From NCBI RefSeq assembly GCF_030646155.1, contig NZ_JAUTDN010000003.1, forward strand, positions 290,151 through 354,150: a stretch of 64,000 bases of DNA. The letters run 5' to 3'. The DNA is from Conexibacter sp. CPCC 205762. Lineage in GTDB: Bacteria; Actinomycetota; Thermoleophilia; Solirubrobacterales; Solirubrobacteraceae. The notes below the pieces were generated by a model. The model ran no database searches and was not told where the DNA came from. It saw only the letters and a list, made by a program, of their open reading frames with translations. Every line of letters starts with the position of its first letter. Within the stretch, counting starts at the first letter, position 1. The translations under genes and the position numbers were made by a program. Shown piece after piece: positions 16,371-24,323 of the stretch.

Positions 16371-18716
16371 ATGGCGACAGCCACGCCCACCTCGCTCCGT
16401 GACACGCAGGAGCAGACAGCCGACGATCACGCCGCAGCGGACCATCGCCGCACCGGCCTGAGCGATGCGGGCAAGCGCCTGCTGGCGTGGATCCCGCGCG
16501 GCCACTCGCTGCCCGACGACGTCTGGCGCAAGCGCCACGCCGGCCTGCTGCTGCTGCTGTGGGCGCACGTGCCGGCCCTCTTCGCCTTCTCGCTCACACA
16601 GGGCAACAGCCTCCTCCACTCGCTGCTGGAGATGCTGCCGATCGTCAGCTGCGCGCTGCTGGCGCACGTCACGAGCCTCAGCCGCAACTGGCGCGCGGCG
16701 GCGGTGACGATCGGCCTGCTGACCTGCTCGGCGATCCTCGTCCACCTCTGGGAGGGGACGATCGAGGCCCACTTCCACTACTTCGTGATGGTCGTCGCGC
16801 TGGCCGCCTACGAGGAGTGGTTCCCGTATCTGCTGGCGTTCGCCTACGTCGTGCTGCAGCACGGTCTGATGGGCGCGATGGACACCAACTCCGTCTACGA
16901 CCACGGCAGCGGCGACCAGCGCAGCCCGTGGATCTGGGCCGCGATCCACGGCGGCTTCATCGCCGCGCTCGGCTTCGCCAGCATGGCGACCTGGAACGCG
17001 AACGAGTCGGTCCGCCGCCATCTGCGCACGAGCGAACGGCGCTTCCACCGCGCCTTCGAGGACGCGCCGCTCGGGATGGCGCTGCTGGCCCCCGACGGGC
17101 GTCTGCTCGACGTCAACCGCGGCCTGATCCGCAAGACCGGCTACAGCCGCGAGGAGCTGGGGCAGCTCCACGTCTGGGACCTGTGCGAGGAGCATCTGCG
17201 CGTCGAGCACCGCGGCGCGTGGCCGCCGGCCGAGGACGTGCGCGACCTCGAGTTCGGCTTCGCGCGCAAGGACGGCACCGTCGGCTGGGGCCTCTGGAGC
17301 TTCTCGCAGATGCTCGACGACGACGGCACGGTGCAGAACTGGGTGATGCAGATCCTCGACCTGACCAAGCGCAAGCAGGTCGAGCAGGAGCTGGCCCACA
17401 ACGCCCACCACGACCCGCTCACCGACCTGCCCAACCGCGTCCAGCTGGCGACGCGGCTGCAGGAGGCGCTCGACCGCGGGGCACGCGAGGGCAGAGGCGT
17501 CGCCGTCATCTTCGTCGACCTCGACAACTTCAAGGTCATCAACGACTCGCTCGGCCACGAGGCCGGCGACCGCCTGCTGCGCAACGTCTCAGAGCGGCTG
17601 CGGCGGGTGCTGCGGCCGGAGGACCTGCTCGCCCGCTTCGGCGGCGACGAGCTGGCCGTCTGCATCGAGCACGTCGACGACGCGACGCGCGCGCTCAGAG
17701 TCGCCGACCGGATGGCGACGGCGCTGCGGGCGCCGTTCGTGCTCGACGGCGAGCAGCGCTTCGTCACCGCCAGCTTCGGGATCGCGATCGCCGGCCCGGA
17801 GGAGTCCGAGCGCTCGCCGGAGACGCTGCTGCGCGATGCCGACGCCGCGATGTACCGCGCGAAGGAGCGCGGCAAGGCGCGCGCCGAGGTCTTCGACACG
17901 ACGATGCGGCGGCGCGCGGTCGAGCGGCTGGAGCTGGAGAGCGGCCTGCGCGACGCGCTCACGCGCGGCCAGCTGCACGTCGTCTACCAGCCCGAGGTGT
18001 CGCTGGAGAGCGGCCGGATCGTCGCCGTCGAGGCGCTGCTGCGCTGGGAGCACCCCGTCCACGGCCCGGTCTCGCCGGCGCGCTTCATCCCGATCGCCGA
18101 GCAGAGCGGCCTGATCGTCCCGATCGGCGCCTGGGTGCTGCGCGAGGCCTGCCGCCAGGCGGCGCGCTGGAACGCGCAGCAGGGCGGCGACGGCGTCGTC
18201 GTCGCGGTCAACCTGTCGCCGCGCCAGCTCGGCGCGACCGATCTCGCCGCGACCGTCCGCGGCGCGCTGGAGGGCGCCGGCCTGCCGCCGGACAGGCTCT
18301 GCCTGGAGATCACCGAGAGCGCCGTGATGGCCGACCCGGACGCGGCGATCGAGTCGCTGCACATGCTGAAGGGCCTCGGCGTGAAGCTCGCGATCGACGA
18401 CTTCGGCGTCGGCTACTCGTCGCTCAGCCACCTGCGCGAGCTGCTGCCGGTCGACGTGCTGAAGATCGACAGATCGTTCATCGACGGGCTCGTGCTGCGC
18501 GGCGAGGACCGCGCGATCGTGACCGCGATCGTCGAGCTGGCGCGCTCGCTCGGCGTCGACGCGGTCGCCGAAGGCGTCGAGACCGGCGAGCAGGCGGCCG
18601 TGCTGCGGCAGATGCGCTGCCACGTCGCCCAGGGCTTCCACTTCGCCAGACCGCAGCTGCCGACCGATGTCAGCCAGCTGCTCGACGTCGCGCAGCTCGG
18701 CGAGCTGCTGCCCTGA
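16371..18716 (+). CDS. Membrane-bound PAS-GGDEF-EAL c-di-GMP enzyme
   Basis: A 781-residue signalling protein. An N-terminal membrane region (about residues 55-215, roughly six helices) contains the His-rich motif EAHFHYFVM. A PAS domain follows (RFHRAFEDAPLGMALLAPDGRLLDVN, about 223-335), then GGDEF and EAL domains. The cyclase site reads GGDEL (424-428), keeping the catalytic acid but with Leu in the last place, and an inhibitory RxxD site (RPED) sits five residues before it. The phosphodiesterase domain keeps EAL (554-556), NLSPRQ, LEITES, DDFGVGYSSL, LKID and AEGVE, so hydrolysis is likely intact. It probably tunes c-di-GMP to a membrane or redox/ligand signal. Convergent with the deacetylase gene. 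Confidence 0.9.
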   Translation: MATATPTSLRDTQEQTADDHAAADHRRTGLSDAGKRLLAWIPRGHSLPDDVWRKRHAGLLLLLWAHVPALFAFSLTQGNSLLHSLLEMLPIVSCALLAHVTSLSRNWRAAAVTIGLLTCSAILVHLWEGTIEAHFHYFVMVVALAAYEEWFPYLLAFAYVVLQHGLMGAMDTNSVYDHGSGDQRSPWIWAAIHGGFIAALGFASMATWNANESVRRHLRTSERRFHRAFEDAPLGMALLAPDGRLLDVNRGLIRKTGYSREELGQLHVWDLCEEHLRVEHRGAWPPAEDVRDLEFGFARKDGTVGWGLWSFSQMLDDDGTVQNWVMQILDLTKRKQVEQELAHNAHHDPLTDLPNRVQLATRLQEALDRGAREGRGVAVIFVDLDNFKVINDSLGHEAGDRLLRNVSERLRRVLRPEDLLARFGGDELAVCIEHVDDATRALRVADRMATALRAPFVLDGEQRFVTASFGIAIAGPEESERSPETLLRDADAAMYRAKERGKARAEVFDTTMRRRAVERLELESGLRDALTRGQLHVVYQPEVSLESGRIVAVEALLRWEHPVHGPVSPARFIPIAEQSGLIVPIGAWVLREACRQAARWNAQQGGDGVVVAVNLSPRQLGATDLAATVRGALEGAGLPPDRLCLEITESAVMADPDAAIESLHMLKGLGVKLAIDDFGVGYSSLSHLRELLPVDVLKIDRSFIDGLVLRGEDRAIVTAIVELARSLGVDAVAEGVETGEQAAVLRQMRCHVAQGFHFARPQLPTDVSQLLDVAQLGELLP

Positions 18717-18725
18717 GCTGCGGCG

Positions 18726-19643
18726 TCAGGCGCCGAGGCCGGCGAGCTGGCTGACCAGCGTCGCGCCGGAGACACCGGCGTTGACGCGCACGCGGTCGAG
18801 CACGAAGCGATCGCCCTCGTCAGGCGAGGCGAGGCCGGGGTTGACGGTCGTGGCCGCCAGGTAGCCCGCTCGCTCGACCGCCGCCACGACCGCGTCGTCG
18901 TATCTGCCGGCCGGGTAGCAGAAGAAGTTGACCGGGACGCCGAAGGCGCGCTGCAGCCGTCTGCGCGACTGGGCGACCTCTCTCTCCAGCTGGGCGGCGT
19001 CGACGGTCGTCAGGTCGGGGTGGTCGATCGTGTGCGAGTCGACCTCCCAGCCGGCGGCGATCAGTGCTCTCACCTGGCCCGGCGTGAGGCCGTAGGTCGG
19101 CTCGTGCAGGTTGCCGACCTTGAGGTTGAGCGTGCCCGGCCAGCCGAGTCTTCTCAGCACCGGCGCGGCATAGGCGAAGTTGGAGTGGTAGCCGTCGTCG
19201 ACCGAGATCACGACCGCTCTCGCCGGCAGCGGGCCGCCTCTGTGCCAGAAGTCCCACACCTCCTGCAGCGTCACGCCGACGTAGCCGGCGGCGTGGAGGG
19301 CGTCCATCTGCTCCTGGAACTCCGACGCTCTCACGTACAGGTCGGGGAACGGCGCGTTGGCCGGCGGGTCGGTCGTGACGTGGTACATGAGGATCGGGAC
19401 CGGTCGCGCGGGGCCAGGTCTGCCCATGTCGCGTCTGGCGGTCGGGTCGACCGGCGCCGCTCTTCTCGCCGCCGCTCTTCTGGCGGCGGCGGTCGTTCGC
19501 GTCGCGCTCGCGTTCGCGCCGGCGGGCGCGTCGTCGCCGCCCTTCACCTGCGTGACGACCACGACGACGAGCGCCAAGGCGGCGGCGAGCACCAGCAGCG
19601 CAACGATGCGCCGGCGCAGGATGTGCGGCGGGACCCCGGACAT
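18726..19643 (-). CDS. Membrane-anchored polysaccharide deacetylase (NodB fold)
   Basis: A 305-residue protein with an N-terminal anchor (about 10-30, IVALLVLAAALALVVVVV), an Ala/Arg/Thr linker, and a CE4/NodB domain. Catalytic motifs are VISVDDGYHSN (the DD pair), DSHTIDHPDL (metal His residues) and FCYPAGRYDD. It removes acetyl groups from a surface polysaccharide or peptidoglycan. ATG 19643 is preferred over the 19691 GTG, which would overlap the start of the divergent methyltransferase gene. The linker arginines are nearly all AGA codons. Confidence 0.87.
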   Translation of the reverse strand: MSGVPPHILRRRIVALLVLAAALALVVVVVTQVKGGDDAPAGANASATRTTAAARRAAARRAAPVDPTARRDMGRPGPARPVPILMYHVTTDPPANAPFPDLYVRASEFQEQMDALHAAGYVGVTLQEVWDFWHRGGPLPARAVVISVDDGYHSNFAYAAPVLRRLGWPGTLNLKVGNLHEPTYGLTPGQVRALIAAGWEVDSHTIDHPDLTTVDAAQLEREVAQSRRRLQRAFGVPVNFFCYPAGRYDDAVVAAVERAGYLAATTVNPGLASPDEGDRFVLDRVRVNAGVSGATLVSQLAGLGA

Positions 19644-19689
19644 GCGAGAAGCAGAATGGTGGCAGAGACGGACGGGAAGACCCCTGACC

Positions 19690-20325
19690 ATGGACCCGGC
19701 GACCCGCTTGGCGCGCTCGCTGCGGCCGCTGGTGGCGGACCGCCGGGTGCTCGACGCGATCGCCTCCGTGCCACGCGAGCTGTTCGTCCCCCCGGCCGTG
19801 CGCGAGCAGGCCTACGACGACTGCGCGCTGCCGATCGGGCGCGGGCAGACGATCTCGCAGCCGCTGATCGTCGCGCGCATGCTGGCGCTGCTGGAGCTGC
19901 AGCCGGACGACCGCGTGCTCGACGTCGGCACCGGCTCCGGCTGGCACGCGGCGCTGCTGTCGCGGCTGGTGGCGCACGTCTGGACGATCGAGCGCCATCC
20001 CGGCCTCAGCCGCTGGGCGGCGGCCAACCTGGCGGCCGCCGGGATCGGCGGCGACGCCGTCACGGTGCTGGAGGGCGACGGCTCGCGGGGCCTGCCGCAG
20101 CAGGCGCCGTTCGACGCGATCAACGTCGCCGCGGCGGCGTGGCCCGACCTGCCGCAGCCGCTCGTCGACCAGCTCGCCGCGGGCGGTCGCCTCGTCGCGC
20201 CGGTCGGCGGCGAGGGGCAGCGGCTGGTGCTGCTGGAGCGCAGCGGCGACGGCGCCGAGCTGCGGCGGACGCAGCTGGAGCAGGTCCGCTTCGTGCCGCT
20301 GGTGGCGGGCGAGGCGGGCGGGTAG
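19690..20325 (+). CDS. Protein-L-isoaspartate O-methyltransferase-like protein
   Basis: A 211-residue Pcm-family SAM methyltransferase. N-terminal R-x-L ... VPRELFVPP ... AYDDCALPIGRGQTISQP is the family hallmark, and the SAM site is VLDVGTGSGWHAALL (about 77-91). It would methylate isoaspartyl residues in damaged proteins, starting their repair. The long frame upstream (from 19357) lies over the divergent deacetylase gene and is rejected; ATG 19690 gives a normal length. Only 46 bp separate the two divergent starts. Confidence 0.88.
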   Translation: MDPATRLARSLRPLVADRRVLDAIASVPRELFVPPAVREQAYDDCALPIGRGQTISQPLIVARMLALLELQPDDRVLDVGTGSGWHAALLSRLVAHVWTIERHPGLSRWAAANLAAAGIGGDAVTVLEGDGSRGLPQQAPFDAINVAAAAWPDLPQPLVDQLAAGGRLVAPVGGEGQRLVLLERSGDGAELRRTQLEQVRFVPLVAGEAGG

Positions 20326-20336
20326 GGCGGCGTCGC

Positions 20337-21347
20337 TCAGGCGCCCGGTGGCGGCGCGGTCGTCTCGCGCTTGACCAGCTGCGGCGGGAAGATCTCGCGC
20401 TGCGGCGCGGCGGGCGCCACCGCGCCGGCCGCCTGCAGGCGCTCCAGCAGCACGCGCACGGCGCGCTTGGCCATGCGCGTCAGCGGCTGCCGGATCGTCG
20501 TCAGCGCGAACGCCTCCCAGGCGGCCATCGCGACGTCGTCGTAGCCGATCACCGAGAGCTGCTGCGGGACCGCGACCCCGAGCCGCTTGGCGGCGTCGAG
20601 CGCGCCGAAGGCGATCACGTCGCTGGCGCAGACGATCGCGCTCGGCGGCTGCGGCAGGCGCAGCAGCTCGCTGCAGTGCTGGTAGCCGCTCTCGTGGGTG
20701 AAGGAGCCCTCGCGGCGGAGCGACGCGTCGAACGGCACGTCGTGGCGCTCGAGCGCCGCGCGCAGGCCCTGCTCGCGGTCGCGCGCGGTCGAGGTGTTGG
20801 CGGGGCCGGCGATCAGGCCGATGCGGCGGTGACCGAGGCCGATCAGATGCTCGACCGCGAGCGCGCCGCCGGCGACGTTGTCCGACAGCACGCGGTCGGT
20901 GTCGGCGTCGTCGACGTAACGGTTGAGCAGCACGAGCGGGATCCCGATCGCCGGCAGCCGCGCGACGAACGCCGCGTCGAGCGTGGCGGCGACGACGATC
21001 AGGCCGTCGACGGTGCGGCCGCCGAGCTGGCTCGCGAGGTCGGGCCCGAGCGGCTCGTTCAGCAGGACGGTCGCGTAGCCCTCGTGCCGCAGCTCGCTGT
21101 GCAGCACCTCGACGATCTCGGGATAGAACGGGTTGAGGATGTCGGCGACGACGACGCCGACCGTCTGCGTGCGGCCGGAGGAGAGCATGCGCGCGGCCGC
21201 GTCGGGCACGTAGCGCAGCCGCTCGGCGGCGGCTCTGACGCGCTCGAGCGTCTCCGGCGCGACGCGCGGGTCGCCGCGCAGCGCGCGCGAGACCGTCGAT
21301 TGCGAGAGCCCGATCTCGCGGGCGATGTCACGGCTCGTCACGGACAT
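20337..21347 (-). CDS. LacI-family transcriptional regulator
   Basis: A 336-residue LacI/GalR-type repressor. The N-terminal HTH (TSRDIAREIGLSQSTVSRALRGDPRVAPET) and hinge helix (AAARMLSSGRTQTVGVV) are complete, followed by a periplasmic-binding-like sugar sensor domain ending with the typical VIGYDDVAMA segment. It is divergent from the secreted beta-helix/collagen-like protein gene at 21513, which it probably controls. ATGACT(CA) occurs three times in the shared 165-bp interval (21346, 21393, 21413). Confidence 0.93.
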   Translation of the reverse strand: MSVTSRDIAREIGLSQSTVSRALRGDPRVAPETLERVRAAAERLRYVPDAAARMLSSGRTQTVGVVVADILNPFYPEIVEVLHSELRHEGYATVLLNEPLGPDLASQLGGRTVDGLIVVAATLDAAFVARLPAIGIPLVLLNRYVDDADTDRVLSDNVAGGALAVEHLIGLGHRRIGLIAGPANTSTARDREQGLRAALERHDVPFDASLRREGSFTHESGYQHCSELLRLPQPPSAIVCASDVIAFGALDAAKRLGVAVPQQLSVIGYDDVAMAAWEAFALTTIRQPLTRMAKRAVRVLLERLQAAGAVAPAAPQREIFPPQLVKRETTAPPPGA

Positions 21348-21397
21348 GACTCAGCGCCGCAGCATAGGTGATGAAGAGCCTTCGTCCGCTCCATGAC

Positions 21398-21426
21398 TTG
21401 CAATGCCTCGCGATGACTCATAGGGT
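21398..21426 (+). promoter_or_regulatory. Promoter of the beta-helix gene
   Basis: TTGCAA (21398-21403), 17-bp spacer, TAGGGT (21421-21426). The spacer contains the 9-bp palindrome ATGACTCAT (21413-21421), which could be a LacI-family operator half; a second ATGACTCA sits at the lacI start. Confidence 0.4.
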
Positions 21427-21512
21427 GACTCCGAAGCCACGGGAGTGGCAGCGATGTTCCAGCGCGTCACGGTGGGGTCGCCGCCGCGGCGCTGACGAAG
21501 GAGAGAAGATCC

Positions 21513-24266
21513 ATGTCAGTCCCCTCAGCGGGACGGCGTGCGCTGCTGCGCGCGTCCGTCGCCGCCGCGGTCGTCTGCGGCGTCTCCGTCCCCGCCGCCG
21601 CAGCGCACGCCGGCATGCCGTCCGCCGACGTCACCGCCGCGCCCTACAACGCCGTCGGCGACGGGATCGTCAACGACCGCGTCGCGATCCAGAGCGCGAT
21701 CGACGACGTCGGCGCCGCGGGCGGCGGCGAGGTCGTCGTCCCCGCCGGCAGAACGTTCCTGACGGGCAGCCTGATGCTCAGATCGGGCGTGACGCTGCGC
21801 CTCGACGGCACGCTCAGACAGAGCCAGCAGGTCGCCGACTACGGCAAGCCGCCGGTGCCCGGCCTCGACATGCCGACGGACATCCCGTGGCATCGCGCCT
21901 ACTTCCACAACGACCCGCTGATCGGCGCGATCGGCGTCCACGACGTCGCGGTCGTCGGCAGCGGCCTGCTGCAGATGACCGTCCAGGCCGACCAGACGAG
22001 ACGGATCGACGTGATCCCGGTCGGCTTCTACGAGGCGAGACGGTTCGCGCTGCGCGGGATCACGATCCGCGAGGCGCGCACGACGATCATCACGATGCTG
22101 CACAGCAGCGACGGCGCGGTCGCCAACGTCGACGTCGCGACGTCGAGAGACCTCGGCGCCGACGGCATCGTCGTCAGCGGCTCGCAGCGCGTGAAGGTGC
22201 TGCACAGCAGAGTCCGCACCAGCGACGACGGCATCGTGCTGGAGACCAAGCACCTCGACCCGCGTGACGAGAGCTCGTGGTGGTCGTCGGCCACCTCGAC
22301 GCCGCTGAAGGACGTCGAGCTCGCCTACAACGACGTCGAGAACTTCGGCGTCCGCAACGCGATCGCCTTCCTGCCGTGGGCGAGCACCCCGGCCGACAAG
22401 CGCGACGCCGAGATCTCCGACCTGTGGATCCACGACAACAGACTCGGCTCGCTCAACGACACCTGGGTCAACTGCGACTGCGACAACCCGTTCAACCCGG
22501 AGAGAAGACCGTTCGTCCAGCCGATCCGGCGCGGCGAGCAGGCGCCGATGACGCGCGTCGTGATGGAGAGAAACACGGTCAGCGGCCAGATGTGGCCGTT
22601 CTACTCGTGGGTCCCGCCGTACTTCACCGACTCGCGCCTGCAGGTCGACTTCCCGAACGTCCGCACCGTGATGAACGGCGACTTCGAGAGAACGGCCGCG
22701 GTCTGGTGGAGCCCCGAGGGCAGCGCCGGCGCGACCGACAGAGCGGCTGACGTGCCGGAGGCGGCCGAGGCCGCGTTCGCGCAGCGCAGCGGCAGCTTCG
22801 CCGGCTGGCTGGAGACGAGACGCAACCAGCCGGCCGCGCTCTACCAGGGCATCGGGCTGCAGAACGCCGCCGACCTGCAGCTCAACCGCTTCGGCCTCGG
22901 CACGAACATGGTCTACACGCTCGAGGCCGACGTGATCACCAGCGGCCACGCGTTCGCGCTGGTCGCGCGCGACACCTGCAGCAACAGAGTGCTCGCCCGC
23001 CGGCTCGTCGCGCCGCGCACGCTGCGGCGCGAGCGGCTGCTGATCCCGGTCGCGGCCAGCTGCAACCTCGTCCGCGTCGGGATCGAGCGCGGCGACGCGA
23101 ACGGCGCCTGGGCGATCGTCGACAACGTCCAGCTGCACATGCCGGTGATCGACTCCGAGGATCCGCGCTGGGTGCTGAGAGGCACGTGGCCGCGCGACTG
23201 GTCCGGCTGGGATGCCGGCGGCACCGACCACCAGAACGGCGAGGCCGGCGCCTCCACCGCGATCACGTTCACCGGCAGACGGGCGAGACTGTACGGCGCC
23301 AACAAGCCGTTCGGCGGGATCGGCGAGGTCTCGGTCAACGGCGTCGTGAGAGGCACGACCGACTTCCTCGGCCAGCAGATCGGCGGCCTGGAGAAGTTCG
23401 ACAGCGGCGATCTCGGCGCCGGCACGCACACGCTCAGACTCACGACGACGGGCAACAGAAGCGCCGGCTCGGAGGGCATCTACACGACCTTCGACGCGCT
23501 CGTGCTGCCCGAGTGGGCCAGCCCGGCCGCGCCCGACGCGCACCTGGAGGAGCTGCGGCCCGACCTCGGGGCGCTGCTCGCGCCGGGCAGAGCGCTCGCC
23601 GGCCACCCGGTCTCCTTCCAGGCTCCGGCGTGGGCGCCGCTCGGCGGCCCGGTGACCGTCGGCTGGAGCTTCGGCGACGGCGCGACGGCGAGCGGTCCGA
23701 ACAGCGCGCACGTCTACGACGCGGCGGGGACCTACACCGTGACGATCACGGCGAGAGACACGCACGGCGAGACGACGACGGCGACGCGCACGATCGTCGT
23801 CAGAGCCGGCCCGACGGGCCTGACCGGCCCGGCCGGGCTCGACGGCGCGAACGGCGCCGACGGGGCGTCGGGCAGAGACGGCGCGGCGGGCGAGCGCGGC
23901 GCGGCCGGAGCCGACGGCGCCGCAGGCGTGACCGGGCCCGCGGGGACGCCCGGCGCCGCCGGACCGGCCGGACCGCGCGGCGAGAAGGGCGCGACGCCGA
24001 CCGTGACGGTCCGCTGCACGCTCGTGAAGCGGCGCACCGCGATCCGCTGCAGAGCGGCGACGAGTGCCAGAGCCGCGGCTCGCCTGCAGGGCAGCTTCCG
24101 CGTCGGCGGCGCCAGCGCGACCGCCCGCGGGCGCGGCGCGGTGACCGTCACGCTGCGGCCGCAGCGGCCGCGCGCGGCGACGAAGGTCGTCGTGCGGCTG
24201 CGGGTCGGCGCCCGCCTGCACCGACTCGTCGTGCCGGCGCAGCCGGCACGACGGGGCGCGCGCTAG
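21513..24266 (+). CDS. Secreted right-handed beta-helix (GH28-like) protein with PKD domain and collagen-like tail
   Basis: A 917-residue exported protein. Signal peptide at 1-33 (RRALLRASVAAAVVCGVSV ... AHA). Residues about 38-370 form a beta-helix of the GH28/pectate-lyase-3 type: YNAVGDGIVNDRVAIQ opening, and ADGIVVSGSQRV and SDDGIVLETK carrying the Asp residues expected of GH28. Then come a conserved NCDCDN motif, a jelly-roll-like module (ALYQGIGL ... DTCSNRV) and a second beta-sandwich (about 550-670), all shared with the two proteins at 24324 and 26943. Unique to this copy are a PKD domain (about 677-765), 21 Gly-X-Y triplets (766-828) and a basic C-terminal domain. GAAGGAGAG precedes ATG 21513. 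Likely cleaves or binds an extracellular polysaccharide. Confidence 0.82.
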   Translation: MSVPSAGRRALLRASVAAAVVCGVSVPAAAAHAGMPSADVTAAPYNAVGDGIVNDRVAIQSAIDDVGAAGGGEVVVPAGRTFLTGSLMLRSGVTLRLDGTLRQSQQVADYGKPPVPGLDMPTDIPWHRAYFHNDPLIGAIGVHDVAVVGSGLLQMTVQADQTRRIDVIPVGFYEARRFALRGITIREARTTIITMLHSSDGAVANVDVATSRDLGADGIVVSGSQRVKVLHSRVRTSDDGIVLETKHLDPRDESSWWSSATSTPLKDVELAYNDVENFGVRNAIAFLPWASTPADKRDAEISDLWIHDNRLGSLNDTWVNCDCDNPFNPERRPFVQPIRRGEQAPMTRVVMERNTVSGQMWPFYSWVPPYFTDSRLQVDFPNVRTVMNGDFERTAAVWWSPEGSAGATDRAADVPEAAEAAFAQRSGSFAGWLETRRNQPAALYQGIGLQNAADLQLNRFGLGTNMVYTLEADVITSGHAFALVARDTCSNRVLARRLVAPRTLRRERLLIPVAASCNLVRVGIERGDANGAWAIVDNVQLHMPVIDSEDPRWVLRGTWPRDWSGWDAGGTDHQNGEAGASTAITFTGRRARLYGANKPFGGIGEVSVNGVVRGTTDFLGQQIGGLEKFDSGDLGAGTHTLRLTTTGNRSAGSEGIYTTFDALVLPEWASPAAPDAHLEELRPDLGALLAPGRALAGHPVSFQAPAWAPLGGPVTVGWSFGDGATASGPNSAHVYDAAGTYTVTITARDTHGETTTATRTIVVRAGPTGLTGPAGLDGANGADGASGRDGAAGERGAAGADGAAGVTGPAGTPGAAGPAGPRGEKGATPTVTVRCTLVKRRTAIRCRAATSARAAARLQGSFRVGGASATARGRGAVTVTLRPQRPRAATKVVVRLRVGARLHRLVVPAQPARRGAR
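23808..23996 (+). repeat. Collagen-like Gly-X-Y repeat coding segment
   Basis: Encodes 21 uninterrupted Gly-X-Y triplets (GPTGLTGPAGLDGANGAD at the start, GPAGPRGEKGAT at the end) within the beta-helix protein. Such stretches form triple helices, predicting a trimeric extracellular stalk. Confidence 0.85.
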
Positions 24267-24277
24267 GGGACGCGCGA

Positions 24278-24319
24278 GCGGCCGGCTCTCTCTTCTCCTC
24301 CCTCGAGAGAGCCGGCCGC
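24278..24319. terminator. Bidirectional terminator, 15-bp perfect stem
   Basis: GCGGCCGGCTCTCTC (24278-24292) pairs exactly with 24305-24319 around a 12-nt pyrimidine-rich loop. It sits between the stops of two convergent beta-helix genes (24266 and 24324). Confidence 0.8.
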
Positions 24320-24323
24320 GCTC

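Noticed and set aside
23808..23996. Possible DNA-level satellite repeat
   Set aside because: Only the Gly codon position is periodic; bases vary between triplets, so it is a protein-level collagen repeat.
21525..24221. An 898-residue minus-strand open frame
   Set aside because: Shadow of the beta-helix/collagen-like gene; composition is that of an antisense frame and it lacks any motif.
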